This document shows, in pieces, positions 38,774 through 48,829 of a stretch of 64,000 nt of DNA. Position 1 is the stretch's first letter. Each line of letters starts with the position of its first letter. The position numbers and the translations under genes were made by a program. The stretch spans positions 1,550,001 to 1,614,000 of the forward strand of contig NZ_JACGFN010000001.1 of NCBI RefSeq assembly GCF_016950255.1, written 5' to 3'. The stretch is from Pectobacterium brasiliense. GTDB lineage: Bacteria; Pseudomonadota; Gammaproteobacteria; Enterobacterales; Enterobacteriaceae. The notes beneath the pieces are model-generated. The model had not been told where the DNA came from. It ran no database searches and saw nothing but the letters and a program-made list of their open reading frames with translations.

Positions 38774-39499
38774 CTACACGCCGTGTGAAACCGCGCTGGC
38801 GCGGTTTTCCTGCGCGCTCTTAATCCACAGCCAAGAGCCGTTCAGCGCAATCAGCGTCAGGATGGCGTACTCTACCGCCATCGCATACACGCCCTGATAA
38901 GCAAAAATCACCACGCTTATCACATCAATCACCACCCACAACAGCCAGTTCTCGACGTATTTACGCGTCATCAGAATCATCGCCACGATCGACAGCACCA
39001 TCATGGTGGAATCCCAGAATGGGAACGCATCTGGCTGGAGAGTCGGCATCTGTACAGACAGCCCTAACCCCTGCATACCGGAAACAGCGATGCGCGTCAG
39101 CACTGCAAACACCGCGTCAATATAGAACGTCATCAAGCCAATCGCGACAACACACGCCACCGACCAGCCAATCAGTTTCTGCACTGGCAGCCAGCGGATA
39201 CGTAACTCCACTTCCTGCGAATCCGTCTTACGCGTCCAGGCATACCAGCCATAAATATTGGCGGCAAAGAAGAAGATTTGCAGTAACAGGCTGGCGTAAA
39301 GCTGAATCTGGAAAAAGATCACGGCAAACAACGTGACGTTAATCAACCCAAACAGATAGTTGATGGTTTTTTCCTGACTCGCGAACCAGATACACAGCAG
39401 GCCAAACAGCGTACCAATCGCCTCAATCCAGGAAAGATCGTATCCCCCTTCCCCCAAAGGGATATGAATTAAAATATTGCTGGTACTAAAAAAATCCAT
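38774..39499 (-). CDS. pnuC: Nicotinamide riboside transporter PnuC
   Basis: A 241-residue membrane protein with about seven helices that imports nicotinamide riboside for NAD salvage. The start MDFFSTSNILIHIPLGEGG at 39499 matches E. coli PnuC (239 aa); an ATG six codons upstream is not favoured. Motifs YGWYAWTR, WLLWVVIDVISV and QGVYAMAVEY are typical. It follows nadA by 58 bp and is probably in the same NadR-controlled operon. Its 3' end overlaps a hairpin that may terminate zitB. Confidence 0.95.
   Translation of the reverse strand: MDFFSTSNILIHIPLGEGGYDLSWIEAIGTLFGLLCIWFASQEKTINYLFGLINVTLFAVIFFQIQLYASLLLQIFFFAANIYGWYAWTRKTDSQEVELRIRWLPVQKLIGWSVACVVAIGLMTFYIDAVFAVLTRIAVSGMQGLGLSVQMPTLQPDAFPFWDSTMMVLSIVAMILMTRKYVENWLLWVVIDVISVVIFAYQGVYAMAVEYAILTLIALNGSWLWIKSAQENRASAVSHGV
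38788..38810 (+). terminator. Possible zitB terminator inside the 3' end of pnuC
   Basis: The 8-bp stem AAACCGCG / CGCGGTTT with a CTGG loop is followed by TCC; it lies 20 bp after the zitB stop and within the last codons of the convergent pnuC. Confidence 0.45.
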
Positions 39500-39557
39500 C
39501 TCATCACCCTGTCTCAATTATTGTAAAAAGTCTCTATGACGATGCCCAAGATCTCCG

Positions 39558-40619
39558 TCAGGCATTCCCTTTCACACGCAATTTTAGCGAAGCCGCAAAA
39601 TCCAGCATGCGATTCAGCGGGATTAACGCGCCTTCTCGCAGGGCTGCATCAACATGAATCTCATGAGCATCACCGCCTTGCTCCAGACCATTAGCAATCG
39701 CTTCCAGTCCATTCATCGCCATCCACGGACAATGGGCGCAGCTGCGACAGGTAGCGCCTTCACCCGCTGTCGGCGCTTCCAGTAATGTTTTCTCTGGGCA
39801 AGCCTGCTGCATCTTGTAGAAAATACCGCGATCGGTCGCCACAATCAGTTCGCGCTGTGGCAGCGTTCCCGCCGCCTGAATCAACTGGCTAGTTGACCCC
39901 ACGGCATCAGCCATCTCTACCACACTCTGTGGCGATTCTGGATGGACCAAAATTGCCGCATCGGGGTACAAAATCTTCATGCGCTTCAATGCCTGCGTTT
40001 TAAATTCGTCATGCACAATGCACGCACCCTGCCAGCATAGTACATCCGCCCCTGTCTGCTTTTGTACATAGCTTCCCAGATGGCGATCCGGTGCCCAGAT
40101 AATCTTTTCTCCCAGGCTATCCAGATGCTCGATCAATTCCACCGCGATGCTGGATGTCACCACCCAATCCGCACGTGCTTTCACTGCCGCGGAGGTATTG
40201 GCATACACCACCACCGTTCGGTCCGGGTGCGCATCGCAAAAACGGCTGAACTCATCGACGGGACAACCGAGATCGAGCGAGCATTCTGCTTCCAGCGTGG
40301 GCATCAGAATCGTCTTTTCCGGGTTGAGTATCTTGGCGGTCTCTCCCATAAAGCGGACACCTGCCACCAGCAGCGTTGATGCCTTATGGGTGCTGCCGAA
40401 GCGCGCCATTTCCAGCGAGTCCGCTACACAGCCGCCCGTTTCTTCCGCCAGCGCCTGAATTTCAGGATCGGTATAATAGTGCGCGACCATGACAGCATTT
40501 CTTTCCCGCAGCAGCGTTTTTATCCTGCTACGATAGTGCTGTTTTGCATCAGCCGATAAGGGTCTGGGCTTCGGCGGAAAGGGATAAATGGTCTCATTGC
40601 TATCAAAAAGGATACTCAT
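39558..40619 (-). CDS. nadA: Quinolinate synthase A
   Basis: 4Fe-4S enzyme making quinolinate from iminoaspartate and DHAP in NAD biosynthesis. The start [18 protein letters not shown] at 40619 gives 353 residues (E. coli 347); a 20-codon upstream extension is rejected. Cluster cysteines lie in [25 protein letters not shown] and [14 protein letters not shown], and substrate residues in [11 protein letters not shown]. First gene of the nadA-pnuC operon. Confidence 0.96.
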   Translation of the reverse strand: MSILFDSNETIYPFPPKPRPLSADAKQHYRSRIKTLLRERNAVMVAHYYTDPEIQALAEETGGCVADSLEMARFGSTHKASTLLVAGVRFMGETAKILNPEKTILMPTLEAECSLDLGCPVDEFSRFCDAHPDRTVVVYANTSAAVKARADWVVTSSIAVELIEHLDSLGEKIIWAPDRHLGSYVQKQTGADVLCWQGACIVHDEFKTQALKRMKILYPDAAILVHPESPQSVVEMADAVGSTSQLIQAAGTLPQRELIVATDRGIFYKMQQACPEKTLLEAPTAGEGATCRSCAHCPWMAMNGLEAIANGLEQGGDAHEIHVDAALREGALIPLNRMLDFAASLKLRVKGNA

Positions 40620-40682
40620 TATAAATTTCCACGATGACAACTCGGGTTGTAACATCAGATACTCATTAATCATCAGCACTGA

Positions 40683-40700
40683 AGTTTTTTATCCTAAACA
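40683..40700. promoter_or_regulatory. Candidate NadR box of nadA-pnuC
   Basis: AGTTTT-TTATCC-TAAACA matches the TGTTTA-N6-TAAACA NadR target at 10 of 12 half-site positions and lies 63 bp upstream of the nadA start. A second partial site, TGTTTA, occurs at 40757-40762. Confidence 0.45.
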
Positions 40701-40841
40701 AAATACCGAAATACTGCCCTGAAGTCGCGGTGTTTTTTCAATAAAACCCTCAAATTTGTTTACTATGCTTAAAAACGTGAGATGAAATGCGTAAGTGGCA
40801 TGACTTGTAGAAAGTAGAAAAGAGACAAGGAGAGAAATGGC

Positions 40842-41240
40842 ATGGCCAGCCTCTATATCAGAATCTATCGCAATACCCTGACCGTCAGAAACGTGGACAC
40901 GAAACAAGAGGTGACAGAGCAATCAGAAACGCCTTTTACCACCACACGCTTACTACTCGGACAGATGATTCCGGCGATGAAGCTATTGGCTCGACTCACG
41001 CGTAAAGTGGCATCCAAACGATTAATCGATCTGTTCGCCTCACACAAGGTCATCATCCATGCCATGGAGATGAATGAAGGTGGACACAGCCAGGTCGAGT
41101 TTGCCAGCTACATCGAGCTAGCCAAGAGCATCAGCCCGCAAGGAAAGCATATTTATGTCTGTAGCAAAAGCGTGCCGCTTACCGATCAGGAAGTGACACA
41201 AATCTTTAGCGGCGACATGCCTTTGATCGTCAGCCGCTAA
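40842..41240 (+). CDS. YjaA-like small protein of unknown function
   Basis: A 132-residue soluble protein. The opening LYIRIYRNTLTVRNVDTK and the internal segment IHAMEMNEGGHSQVE resemble E. coli YjaA, a stress-induced protein of unknown role (as I recall: LYIQIRRNQITVRDLESK and ALEMNEGGLSQVE). The start at 40842 has AAGGAGA nine bases ahead. It is convergent with the DUF554 gene, 14 bp away. E. coli yjaA is not at this locus. Confidence 0.62.
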   Translation: MASLYIRIYRNTLTVRNVDTKQEVTEQSETPFTTTRLLLGQMIPAMKLLARLTRKVASKRLIDLFASHKVIIHAMEMNEGGHSQVEFASYIELAKSISPQGKHIYVCSKSVPLTDQEVTQIFSGDMPLIVSR

Positions 41241-41254
41241 TCAGATGCTGCGCT

Positions 41255-41971
41255 TTAGGCGAAGAAGCGATGCCAGTACAGAGAGATAGGAATAACCAGA
41301 ACCAATGCAGGCAGGAAATTAACCACCGCAAATGATTTGATCTGCGCGATCCTCAGCCCTACTGCAATCATGATAATGCCGCCACAGGCAGAAAAATCAC
41401 CCATCGTGATATCTGTCATAAAGGGCATAATCAATTTGGCGGAGAAGAACAGCAGCGTCTGGACAATAATTTGCGGTATCGCAATCGACATCACAGCAAG
41501 GCCAAGCGTGATGGAGAAAATCAGCGCGGTGAAAATATCCAAAGCAGATTTGATGATTAGCAGTTGATAATCGCCGGTTAGTCCTTCCGTCAACGCACCA
41601 ACCACACCGGTCCCACTAGCACAAAACAGGACGATTAACGCGGTAAAGTTCTGAGTGTAGACATCCTGCGGCAAGCGGTGCTCCTGTGCAGGCAGCACGC
41701 GGTTTAATCCTTTCTGAATCATCATACCAGCCCACTGCACACCGGATTCCATACGTAGCAGCTCGCCTAACGCCACACCAATCACGATAGCCAGCGCCAC
41801 CGCAGGCAACTGCTGGACTTTAACAACCAGCGTGATTCCCATTGCAATCGACACCATCGCAAACGCTGGCGGAAGGCCATCTTGCAAACGCTGAGGGATA
41901 AAACGACGTAAAGCAATACCCAGCCCGCTACCAATCAAGATAGCGGCACCATTAATCAACGGACCAATCAT
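41255..41971 (-). CDS. DUF554 membrane protein (YqgA-like)
   Basis: A 238-residue integral membrane protein with about seven hydrophobic helices. The pattern GPLINGAAILIGSGLGIALR at the N-terminus, ALIVLFCASGTGVVGALTEGLTGDYQLLIIKSALD in the middle and CGGIIMIAVGLRI near the end is characteristic of DUF554/YqgA. It is probably a transporter or channel-like protein; function is unknown. E. coli YqgA has 235 residues. Confidence 0.82.
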   Translation of the reverse strand: MIGPLINGAAILIGSGLGIALRRFIPQRLQDGLPPAFAMVSIAMGITLVVKVQQLPAVALAIVIGVALGELLRMESGVQWAGMMIQKGLNRVLPAQEHRLPQDVYTQNFTALIVLFCASGTGVVGALTEGLTGDYQLLIIKSALDIFTALIFSITLGLAVMSIAIPQIIVQTLLFFSAKLIMPFMTDITMGDFSACGGIIMIAVGLRIAQIKSFAVVNFLPALVLVIPISLYWHRFFA

Positions 41972-42365
41972 ATATCTTCCTAAACAGGGCTACACGCGCT
42001 TCCCTGTGGCAATGACTCCATCCCTGCTCGATAGGATTAAAAAACAGTTCCTGACGGGTTATATAGTCCATAGAGAGGGGGAAAAACCTAATATACCGCA
42101 AAGCCTTACCGAGTAGGGAATGATGATGGGTTTTATCTCATCGATACGGTGTACACGATCGTTGTATCAACGTGGATTTATGCGAGGAAGGAATGCTACT
42201 GCTGAAAGGCGAGTCGTACAGGACACTCGGCTTTCGGGGTCAACGCTAACGCGTTGCTGTCACGCTTCGTTCGGCTCGAACCTGAGCGCAGGTTCTCACC
42301 TACACGACACGTGCGATATATGACTTAAAATGAATTTATTCGAGAAAGGAATGCTACTACTGAAA
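41972..42365. other. Structured intergenic region before the tRNA-Lys genes
   Basis: A 394-bp gap without a credible gene. It contains a partial direct repeat of the tRNA-Lys 3' region (see 42176), the perfect inverted repeats CAACGC-TAAC-GCGTTG (42241-42256) and GAACCTG-AGCG-CAGGTTC (42278-42295), and the DUF554 promoter side. Confidence 0.6.
42176..42232 (-). repeat. Decayed partial copy of the tRNA-Lys 3' flank and 3' end
   Basis: About 57 bp here align with 42334-42390 downstream: ATTTATGCGAGGAAGGAATG against ATTTATTCGAGAAAGGAATG, then CTGAAAGGCGAGTCGTACAG against CTGAAATGGTGGGTCGTGCAG. The second copy runs into the intact tRNA-Lys 3' end, so the first looks like the relic of an earlier tRNA copy. 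Confidence 0.55.
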
Positions 42366-42441
42366 TGGTGGGTCGTGCAGGATTCGAACCTGCGACCAAT
42401 TGATTAAAAGTCAACTGCTCTACCGACTGAGCTAACGACCC
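42366..42441 (-). tRNA. lysT: tRNA-Lys (anticodon UUU), copy 1
   Basis: A 76-nt cloverleaf with acceptor GGGTCGT / ACGACCC, encoded CCA, anticodon loop CTTTTAA (anticodon TTT) and T loop TTCGAAT. It is identical to the second copy 46 bp away. Symbol by analogy with the E. coli lys/val tRNA cluster at this locus. Confidence 0.96.
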
Positions 42442-42486
42442 GCAATGCGGAACTGCTTTGATACATACTAAAACTACATTTGAAAT

Positions 42487-42562
42487 TGGTGGGTCGTGCA
42501 GGATTCGAACCTGCGACCAATTGATTAAAAGTCAACTGCTCTACCGACTGAGCTAACGACCC
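42487..42562 (-). tRNA. tRNA-Lys (anticodon UUU), copy 2
   Basis: Same 76-nt sequence as the neighbouring copy. It lies between cpoB and copy 1 on the same strand and is probably processed from the same transcript. The tRNA-Val genes found in the E. coli cluster are absent. Confidence 0.96.
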
Positions 42563-42687
42563 AATTTCATGCTGCTTTAGCGTTTTGCTATTTGCCTTGG
42601 CAACGGCGGCACATATTACTGATTTAAATTTTCGGCGCAACCTATTTTCTTAAAAAACTGTTTGATTGCCTACTCTTAAGACGTTTA

Positions 42688-42724
42688 GGCACAAAAACCG
42701 CTCATGATGCGCAATTTTTGTGCC
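42688..42724 (-). other. Long hairpin at the 3' end of the Tol-Pal operon
   Basis: On the minus strand GGCACAAAAATTGC pairs with GCGGTTTTTGTGCC over 14 bp with two G-U pairs, 13 bp after the cpoB stop. No T run follows, so it probably stabilises or processes the mRNA end ahead of the tRNA-Lys genes. Confidence 0.55.
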
Positions 42725-42737
42725 AATTAAGACGGGG

Positions 42738-43514
42738 TTACGATCCGGCTAAACGCTTTTGCGCCTGCTTTGCACTTTCCGTATTGGGGTACATTTTTAC
42801 AACCTGCTGGTAAACGGCCTTGGCTTTATCTGCCTGACCTTTTTCCTGCATGATCACCCCAACCTTCAGCAAGGCTTCAGAACTTTTTGGTGACTTGGGA
42901 TAATTTTTAACAACGTTGGCGAAATAGTACGCCGCATCGTCCTTTTTCCCCTTGTTGTAATTCAACTGACCAAGCCAATAGTTAGCATTAGGTTGATACG
43001 TTGAATCGGGGTACTTCTTGACGAATGCCTGAAATGCGCTGATAGCCTGATCGTACTGTTTTTTCTCCAGCACGAGCGCGACTGCTGCATTGTAATCAGT
43101 ATTTGCATCCCCTGTACTGGCCGGTGCCGCCGTATTGGCAGCACCGGTATCAGTCCCCGCCGCAGCAGCTGGCGTGCCATCTGTCGTCGGTGTAGAAGGT
43201 GATTGCGAACTTAATCCATCAATCTGCTGATAGATCTGTTTCTGCCGTTCAACAACCTGATTCAACTGATACTGACTTTCCTGAATCTGCCCACGGAGGC
43301 TATCAATATCACGCTGATTATCAGAGAGCTGCTGTTGAAGTTGGGTTAAAAGCTGACTGTGAGCGTTAGAAATACGCTCCAATTGAGTGACGCGGTCTTC
43401 GACCGAGCCTGAGCCGACATTACTGATTGGCGCTTGGGCAGTAGCGGCCCAAGGGACCGCTACGCCAACCAGTAACGACAGACCCAACAGGTGACGTCTG
43501 AAGTTACTGCTCAT
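42738..43514 (-). CDS. cpoB: CpoB (YbgF), cell division coordinator of the Tol-Pal system
   Basis: A 258-residue periplasmic protein that couples peptidoglycan synthesis by PBP1B with outer membrane constriction through TolA. A Sec signal ends near ATAQA. A trimerising coiled coil spans roughly residues 38-100 (VEDRVTQLERISNAHSQLL onward), then a Pro/Ala/Thr-rich linker, then three TPR repeats (DYNAAVALVLEKKQYDQAI, YWLGQLNYNKGKKDDA and KVGVIMQEKGQADKAKAV). It lies 9 bp after pal. Confidence 0.95.
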   Translation of the reverse strand: MSSNFRRHLLGLSLLVGVAVPWAATAQAPISNVGSGSVEDRVTQLERISNAHSQLLTQLQQQLSDNQRDIDSLRGQIQESQYQLNQVVERQKQIYQQIDGLSSQSPSTPTTDGTPAAAAGTDTGAANTAAPASTGDANTDYNAAVALVLEKKQYDQAISAFQAFVKKYPDSTYQPNANYWLGQLNYNKGKKDDAAYYFANVVKNYPKSPKSSEALLKVGVIMQEKGQADKAKAVYQQVVKMYPNTESAKQAQKRLAGS

Positions 43515-43523
43515 GCGATTCTC

Positions 43524-44036
43524 TTAATATACCAGAACGGCACGACGGTTTTTGGCATAAGCCGCTTCGTCATGGCCGAGAACAGCTGGTTTCTCTTTAC
43601 CGTAAGAAACGATAGAGATCTGATCGGAAGAAACGCCTTTACCTTGCAGGTACATTTGTACCGCGTTGGCACGACGCTCACCCAGAGCGATGTTGTATTC
43701 TGGCGTACCGCGTTCGTCCGCGTGACCTTCGATAGTCACTTTGTAAGACGGGTTGCTACGCAGGAATGCAGCGTGTGCGTCCAGCATCTGAGCGAATTCA
43801 GAGCTCACATCGTACTTGTCCAGACCGAAGTAAACGATGTTGTTGCGCTGTAATTCTTGCATCTGCAAACGAGCTTGCTCAGAAGAAGACATGTTGCCGC
43901 CGTCCATCATGCCGTTGTTACCAGCAGTACCCATGGAAGATTGGTCATTGTCCGCATTCTTGTTGGAGCTACAAGCGGCCACTGCCAGTACCGGCAGAGC
44001 CAACATCAGGCCTTTCAGCACTTTATTGAATTGCAT
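43524..44036 (-). CDS. pal: Peptidoglycan-associated lipoprotein
   Basis: A 170-residue outer membrane lipoprotein that ties the outer membrane to peptidoglycan and binds TolB. The lipobox LAVAAC has the acylated C22. The OmpA-like domain has [29 protein letters not shown], which binds meso-diaminopimelate. tolB is 40 bp upstream. Confidence 0.98.
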   Translation of the reverse strand: MQFNKVLKGLMLALPVLAVAACSSNKNADNDQSSMGTAGNNGMMDGGNMSSSEQARLQMQELQRNNIVYFGLDKYDVSSEFAQMLDAHAAFLRSNPSYKVTIEGHADERGTPEYNIALGERRANAVQMYLQGKGVSSDQISIVSYGKEKPAVLGHDEAAYAKNRRAVLVY

Positions 44037-44076
44037 TTCTTATGTCCTTTGACGAGTTTATTGTACATATCTGTAC

Positions 44077-45369
44077 TTATAGATACGGCGACCAGGCAGG
44101 GAATTTAACCTGTCCATCAGTAGCCGGAAGACGCGCTTTGAAACGTCCATCTGTCGAAACCAACTGTAGCACTGAACCCAGCCCTTGTTTGGAACTGTAG
44201 ATCACCATCGTGCCATTCGGTGCGATACTTGGCGTTTCGTCCAGGAACGTGTCCGTTAATACTTGTACGGCACCCGTTACCAGATCCAGTTTGGAAATAT
44301 GCTGAGCCCCACCATTCGAGCTCACCGTTACCAAAAATTTCCCGTCGGCGCTCACATCGGAGTCCTGATTCTGAGAACCTTCCCAGGTCAGACGCTGTGG
44401 CGCGCCGCCGTTAGCATTCACTTTATAAACTTGCGGACGACCAGCCTGGTCTGAAGTATAGGCCAAGGTCTGACTGTCTGGGAACCAGGTTGGTTCCGTG
44501 TTATTGCTGCGACCATCGGTCACCTGGCTGATTTGCCCCGATCCCAGATTCATCACATACAGATTCAGGCTACCGCTCTTAGACAGTGCGAACGCCAACT
44601 TGCTGCCATCAGGAGAGAAAGAAGGTGCACCGTTGTGACGCGGGAAGGAGGCAACCTGACGGATTGCACCATTTGCCAGCGTCTGAATAACCAACGCAGA
44701 ACGACCACTTTCAAACGTTACATAGGCGAGCTTGCTGCCGTCTGCGGACCAGGCCGGAGACATCAGCGGCTGTGGTGAGCGGTGAACCACAAACTGGTTG
44801 TAACCATCGTAGTCGGCAACACGCAGTTCATAAGGGAACTGACCACCGTTCGTCTGAACAACGTAAGCGATACGGGTACGGAACGCACCTTTGATACCAC
44901 TCAGTTTTTCAAACACTTCATCACTGGCGGTGTGCGCAGCATAGCGTAACCACTGTTTGGTCACTTTGAACTGGTTCTGCGCTAATACGTTACCAGGGTT
45001 ACCGGAAGTATCAACGAGCTGGTAAGAAACCAGATAGCTGCCATCAGCACTCGGTTGAACCTGACCAACAACAACCGCATCGATGCCCAGCGCCGTCCAT
45101 GCAGCAGGCGTCACTTCGGATGCTGTTGCAGGTTGCTGAGGCATACGGTTTGCGTCGATCGGGTTGAATTTGCCACTGTTACGTAAGTCAGCACCCACGA
45201 TGCCGCCGACGTCTTCAGGCGCAGCACCCGGACCCGCCCATTTGAACGGAACCACGCCGATAGGACGTGCAGAGTCTACCCCTTGGGTAATCTCTATACG
45301 TACTTCCGCGTGAACAACCGCAGTCCACAGCATTAAAAAGCTTAATGCAACTTTCAGTACTTGCTTCAT
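44077..45369 (-). CDS. tolB: Tol-Pal system periplasmic protein
   Basis: A 430-residue protein, the same length as in E. coli, with a Sec signal ([13 protein letters not shown]), an N-terminal alpha/beta domain that reaches TolA and a six-bladed WD40-like propeller that binds Pal (repeats such as [32 protein letters not shown] and [16 protein letters not shown]). The 138-bp gap to tolA is the place of the internal tolB promoter in E. coli. Confidence 0.97.
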   Translation of the reverse strand: MKQVLKVALSFLMLWTAVVHAEVRIEITQGVDSARPIGVVPFKWAGPGAAPEDVGGIVGADLRNSGKFNPIDANRMPQQPATASEVTPAAWTALGIDAVVVGQVQPSADGSYLVSYQLVDTSGNPGNVLAQNQFKVTKQWLRYAAHTASDEVFEKLSGIKGAFRTRIAYVVQTNGGQFPYELRVADYDGYNQFVVHRSPQPLMSPAWSADGSKLAYVTFESGRSALVIQTLANGAIRQVASFPRHNGAPSFSPDGSKLAFALSKSGSLNLYVMNLGSGQISQVTDGRSNNTEPTWFPDSQTLAYTSDQAGRPQVYKVNANGGAPQRLTWEGSQNQDSDVSADGKFLVTVSSNGGAQHISKLDLVTGAVQVLTDTFLDETPSIAPNGTMVIYSSKQGLGSVLQLVSTDGRFKARLPATDGQVKFPAWSPYL

Positions 45370-45507
45370 CTCATCTCCCTTATCCAGACGCGAAGTCTAC
45401 GATAAATTAGCAGAATTTTAACAAAAACAAACCAATGTCAACAAAACAACATAACCTGGTTTATTTACCATCGTAATAATCTTAAATCTATTGGGTAAAC
45501 AGCCCGG

Positions 45508-46683
45508 TTACTGCGGTTTAAAGTCTATCGGCGCATTTTTGAAAGCCTCATAAACTTCTGGACTTGGTGGCTTCGGTATTCTGGCCTGTTTGGCAGCCGC
45601 AATAGCCGCCTGACATAACGCCGGATCGCCGCCTTCAGCAGTGACATCAGTCAAAAAGCCATCTGGCGCCAGCTTAATCCGTAACGTACAGGTGCGCCCT
45701 TTATAAAGTTGCCAGTCATAAAACTTGCTCTGAATGGCTGAACGTACCTGACTACCATAGCTATCAAGCGCTGCACCTGATGCACCGCTCTTCTTATTGT
45801 TACCGGTGCCCGCAGGTGCACCGCCGCCAGACTTCGGCGCATTTTTCGATGAAGCCAGTCCGCCCAGCAAATCATCAACGGCGCTTTCCTGCTTAGCGGC
45901 CTCTGCTGCCGCTTTCTTTTTCTCATCAGCCGCTTTCTTAGCCGCAGCTGCAGCTTCTGCTTTCTTCGCTGCTTCAGCATCGGCTTTTTGCTTAGCGGCT
46001 TCGGCTGCTGCTTTTTGTTTAGCTTGTTCAGCCTCAGCAGCTGCTTTTGCTGCTTCTGCTTTAGCGGTTTCTGCTGCCTTCTGCTTGGCAGCTTCAGCCG
46101 CTTTCTCTTTAGCCTCTTCTTCCGCCTGCTTTTTGGCAGCAGCGGCCGCAGCAGCTTGTTTCTTCGCTTCGTCTTCCGCTTTCTTCTTAGCGTCTGCCGC
46201 AGCTTTCGCCTGTTGTTCAGCTTCGGCCTTCGCTTTTGCCGCTGCCGCTTCGGCTTGCTTCTGCTGTTCTTTTGCCTGCTGAGCCGCCGCTTCAGACTGC
46301 TTACGCTGTTCAGCCTGCTCCTGAGCCTGCTTTTTCGCCTCTTCCTGCGCTTGCAGACGCTCTTTTTCCAGCTCTTTCAGCCGCTGCTGTTCAGCCGCTT
46401 GCTTCTGTTGAAGCTCTTCGGCCTGCCGTTCAGCTTGCTTTTGACGCTGCTGTTCAGAACGTTTTGCATCCGTCTGCTGCTGCTGTTGGCGGTTATACTG
46501 CTCCACCACTGCGCTCGGATCGACCATGACGGCATCAATTGACGAGCCTCCGCCGCCTCCGCTGGCATCCATCGTTTGCGTCGACGAACTCCAAAGCAGC
46601 AAAGCAATCAGTATGATGTGCAAAACAGCCGAGATAATAACGGCGCGTTTCAGCTTATCGTTTTGTTCGTTTGCCTTTAGCAC
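45508..46683 (-). CDS. tolA: Tol-Pal system inner membrane-spanning protein
   Basis: A 391-residue protein linking inner and outer membranes. The start is GTG at 46683, as in E. coli (LKANEQNDKLKRAVIISA). Domain I is one membrane helix (IISAVLHIILIALLLW). Domain II, about residues 65-270, is a long Ala/Lys/Glu/Gln-rich helix with many AEAAKQK-type repeats. Domain III at the end (YDWQLYKGRTCTLRIKLAPDG with two cysteines) binds TolB and Pal. The length differs from E. coli (421) because of the repeat region. Confidence 0.97.
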   Translation of the reverse strand: MLKANEQNDKLKRAVIISAVLHIILIALLLWSSSTQTMDASGGGGGSSIDAVMVDPSAVVEQYNRQQQQQTDAKRSEQQRQKQAERQAEELQQKQAAEQQRLKELEKERLQAQEEAKKQAQEQAEQRKQSEAAAQQAKEQQKQAEAAAAKAKAEAEQQAKAAADAKKKAEDEAKKQAAAAAAAKKQAEEEAKEKAAEAAKQKAAETAKAEAAKAAAEAEQAKQKAAAEAAKQKADAEAAKKAEAAAAAKKAADEKKKAAAEAAKQESAVDDLLGGLASSKNAPKSGGGAPAGTGNNKKSGASGAALDSYGSQVRSAIQSKFYDWQLYKGRTCTLRIKLAPDGFLTDVTAEGGDPALCQAAIAAAKQARIPKPPSPEVYEAFKNAPIDFKPQ

Positions 46684-46747
46684 AAGCGATTCCCAAAAAC
46701 AGTGTTGCCAGAAATAGGCTTAACGATCATTACCGTGATGCGCTCAT

Positions 46748-47173
46748 TTAAATCGGTTGTGTCATCAAACCAACGGATTTTACGCCAGCCTGATGCAACA
46801 AATTCAACGCTTTAATGATCTCATCGTAAGGAACATCCTTCGCGCCACCAATCAAAAAGACCGTCTTGGGATTGGTTGACAGCCGTGATTGCGCTTCCGC
46901 AACCACCTGCTCTGCCGGAAGCTGCTCCATACGGTTTTGTTCAACAACAAGGCTATATTGCCCTATGCCTGAAACCTCTACGATCACGGGCGGATTGTCA
47001 TTGCTGGAGACCGTTTTTGAGTCGGTCGCATCCGGTAGATCCACCTCAACGCTCTGCGTAATAATCGGCGCTGTCGCCATAAAAATCAGCAACAGTACCA
47101 ACAGCACGTCCAGTAGCGGGACAATGTTGATCTCGGATTTCAGCTCACGACGGCCTCTGCGTACTCGTGCCAT
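46748..47173 (-). CDS. tolR: Tol-Pal system protein TolR
   Basis: A 141-residue ExbD/TolR-type protein. It has one N-terminal membrane helix with the conserved Asp (SEINIVPLLDVLLVLLLIF) that takes part in proton flow with TolQ, and a periplasmic domain ending GVKSVGLMTQPI. It starts 12 bp after tolQ. Confidence 0.97.
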   Translation of the reverse strand: MARVRRGRRELKSEINIVPLLDVLLVLLLIFMATAPIITQSVEVDLPDATDSKTVSSNDNPPVIVEVSGIGQYSLVVEQNRMEQLPAEQVVAEAQSRLSTNPKTVFLIGGAKDVPYDEIIKALNLLHQAGVKSVGLMTQPI

Positions 47174-47185
47174 GATCCCCCCTGA

Positions 47186-48273
<1,088 letters not shown>

Positions 48274-48406
48274 TCTACATCCCAGTAATGCATTAAACCT
48301 CGCTACTATACGCAAGAGAAATGAGGTTTGGAATGGATTGTGACAGCGGAAAGAAAATAATTATGGGCTGCAAGCAACCCATAACTAAATGGAATAGGAG
48401 GCTATT

Positions 48407-48700
48407 TTAGCCGAAGAAATAGTACAATCCTGCGCACAGGATCACAAAGGCGGGAAGTGGTGCGAAAAACGCGCGCCAGAGCAGGCGATGTGGACGAAAA
48501 CCAACGCCATGAACAACGCCAGCGCAAACGGCCCAAATCAACAGCAGACCCTGCCAAACCGCCAGTTCACTAGTCCGCGCCGCGAAGCGCGTCGGATCCC
48601 AGAATACACAGCCAGCCAGCAGTAACGCCATGATAAGGGAAAGAGCCCTTAACGGGCTCTTATCCATCAGGCGATAGAGTTTATCGACCAGATCACTCAT
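48407..48700 (-). CDS. ybgE: Cyd operon protein YbgE
   Basis: A 97-residue membrane protein with three hydrophobic stretches (ALSLIMALLLAGCVFW, WQGLLLIWAVCAGVVHGVGF and PLPAFVILCAGLYYFFG). The ortholog is the last gene of the E. coli cydAB-X operon; its function is not established. It overlaps cydX by 4 bases (ATGA), so the two are coupled. Confidence 0.92.
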   Translation of the reverse strand: MSDLVDKLYRLMDKSPLRALSLIMALLLAGCVFWDPTRFAARTSELAVWQGLLLIWAVCAGVVHGVGFRPHRLLWRAFFAPLPAFVILCAGLYYFFG

Positions 48701-48813
48701 TGCTTATCTTCTTTAGCCGCTTTGCTTGCCTCACTCTGCTCAATAGCCAGGGCCGTGATAATCCCCAGTGAGCAAGCAAGAAGCGTTCCGAGTATCCAGG
48801 CAAAATACCACAT
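48697..48813 (-). CDS. cydX: CydX, small subunit of cytochrome bd-I oxidase
   Basis: A 38-residue protein beginning MWYFAWILGTLLACSLGIIT, nearly identical to E. coli CydX (37 aa, formerly YbgT). It is a single membrane helix that stabilises the heme d site of CydAB. It lies 16 bp after cydB and overlaps ybgE by 4 bases. Easily missed because of its length. Confidence 0.95.
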   Translation of the reverse strand: MWYFAWILGTLLACSLGIITALAIEQSEASKAAKEDKQ

Positions 48814-48829
48814 AAATTAAGCTCCTTAC

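Noticed and set aside
45797..46542. Long Ala/Phe/Leu-rich frames antisense to tolA
   Set aside because: They reflect the repetitive Ala/Lys/Glu codons of tolA domain II read backwards.
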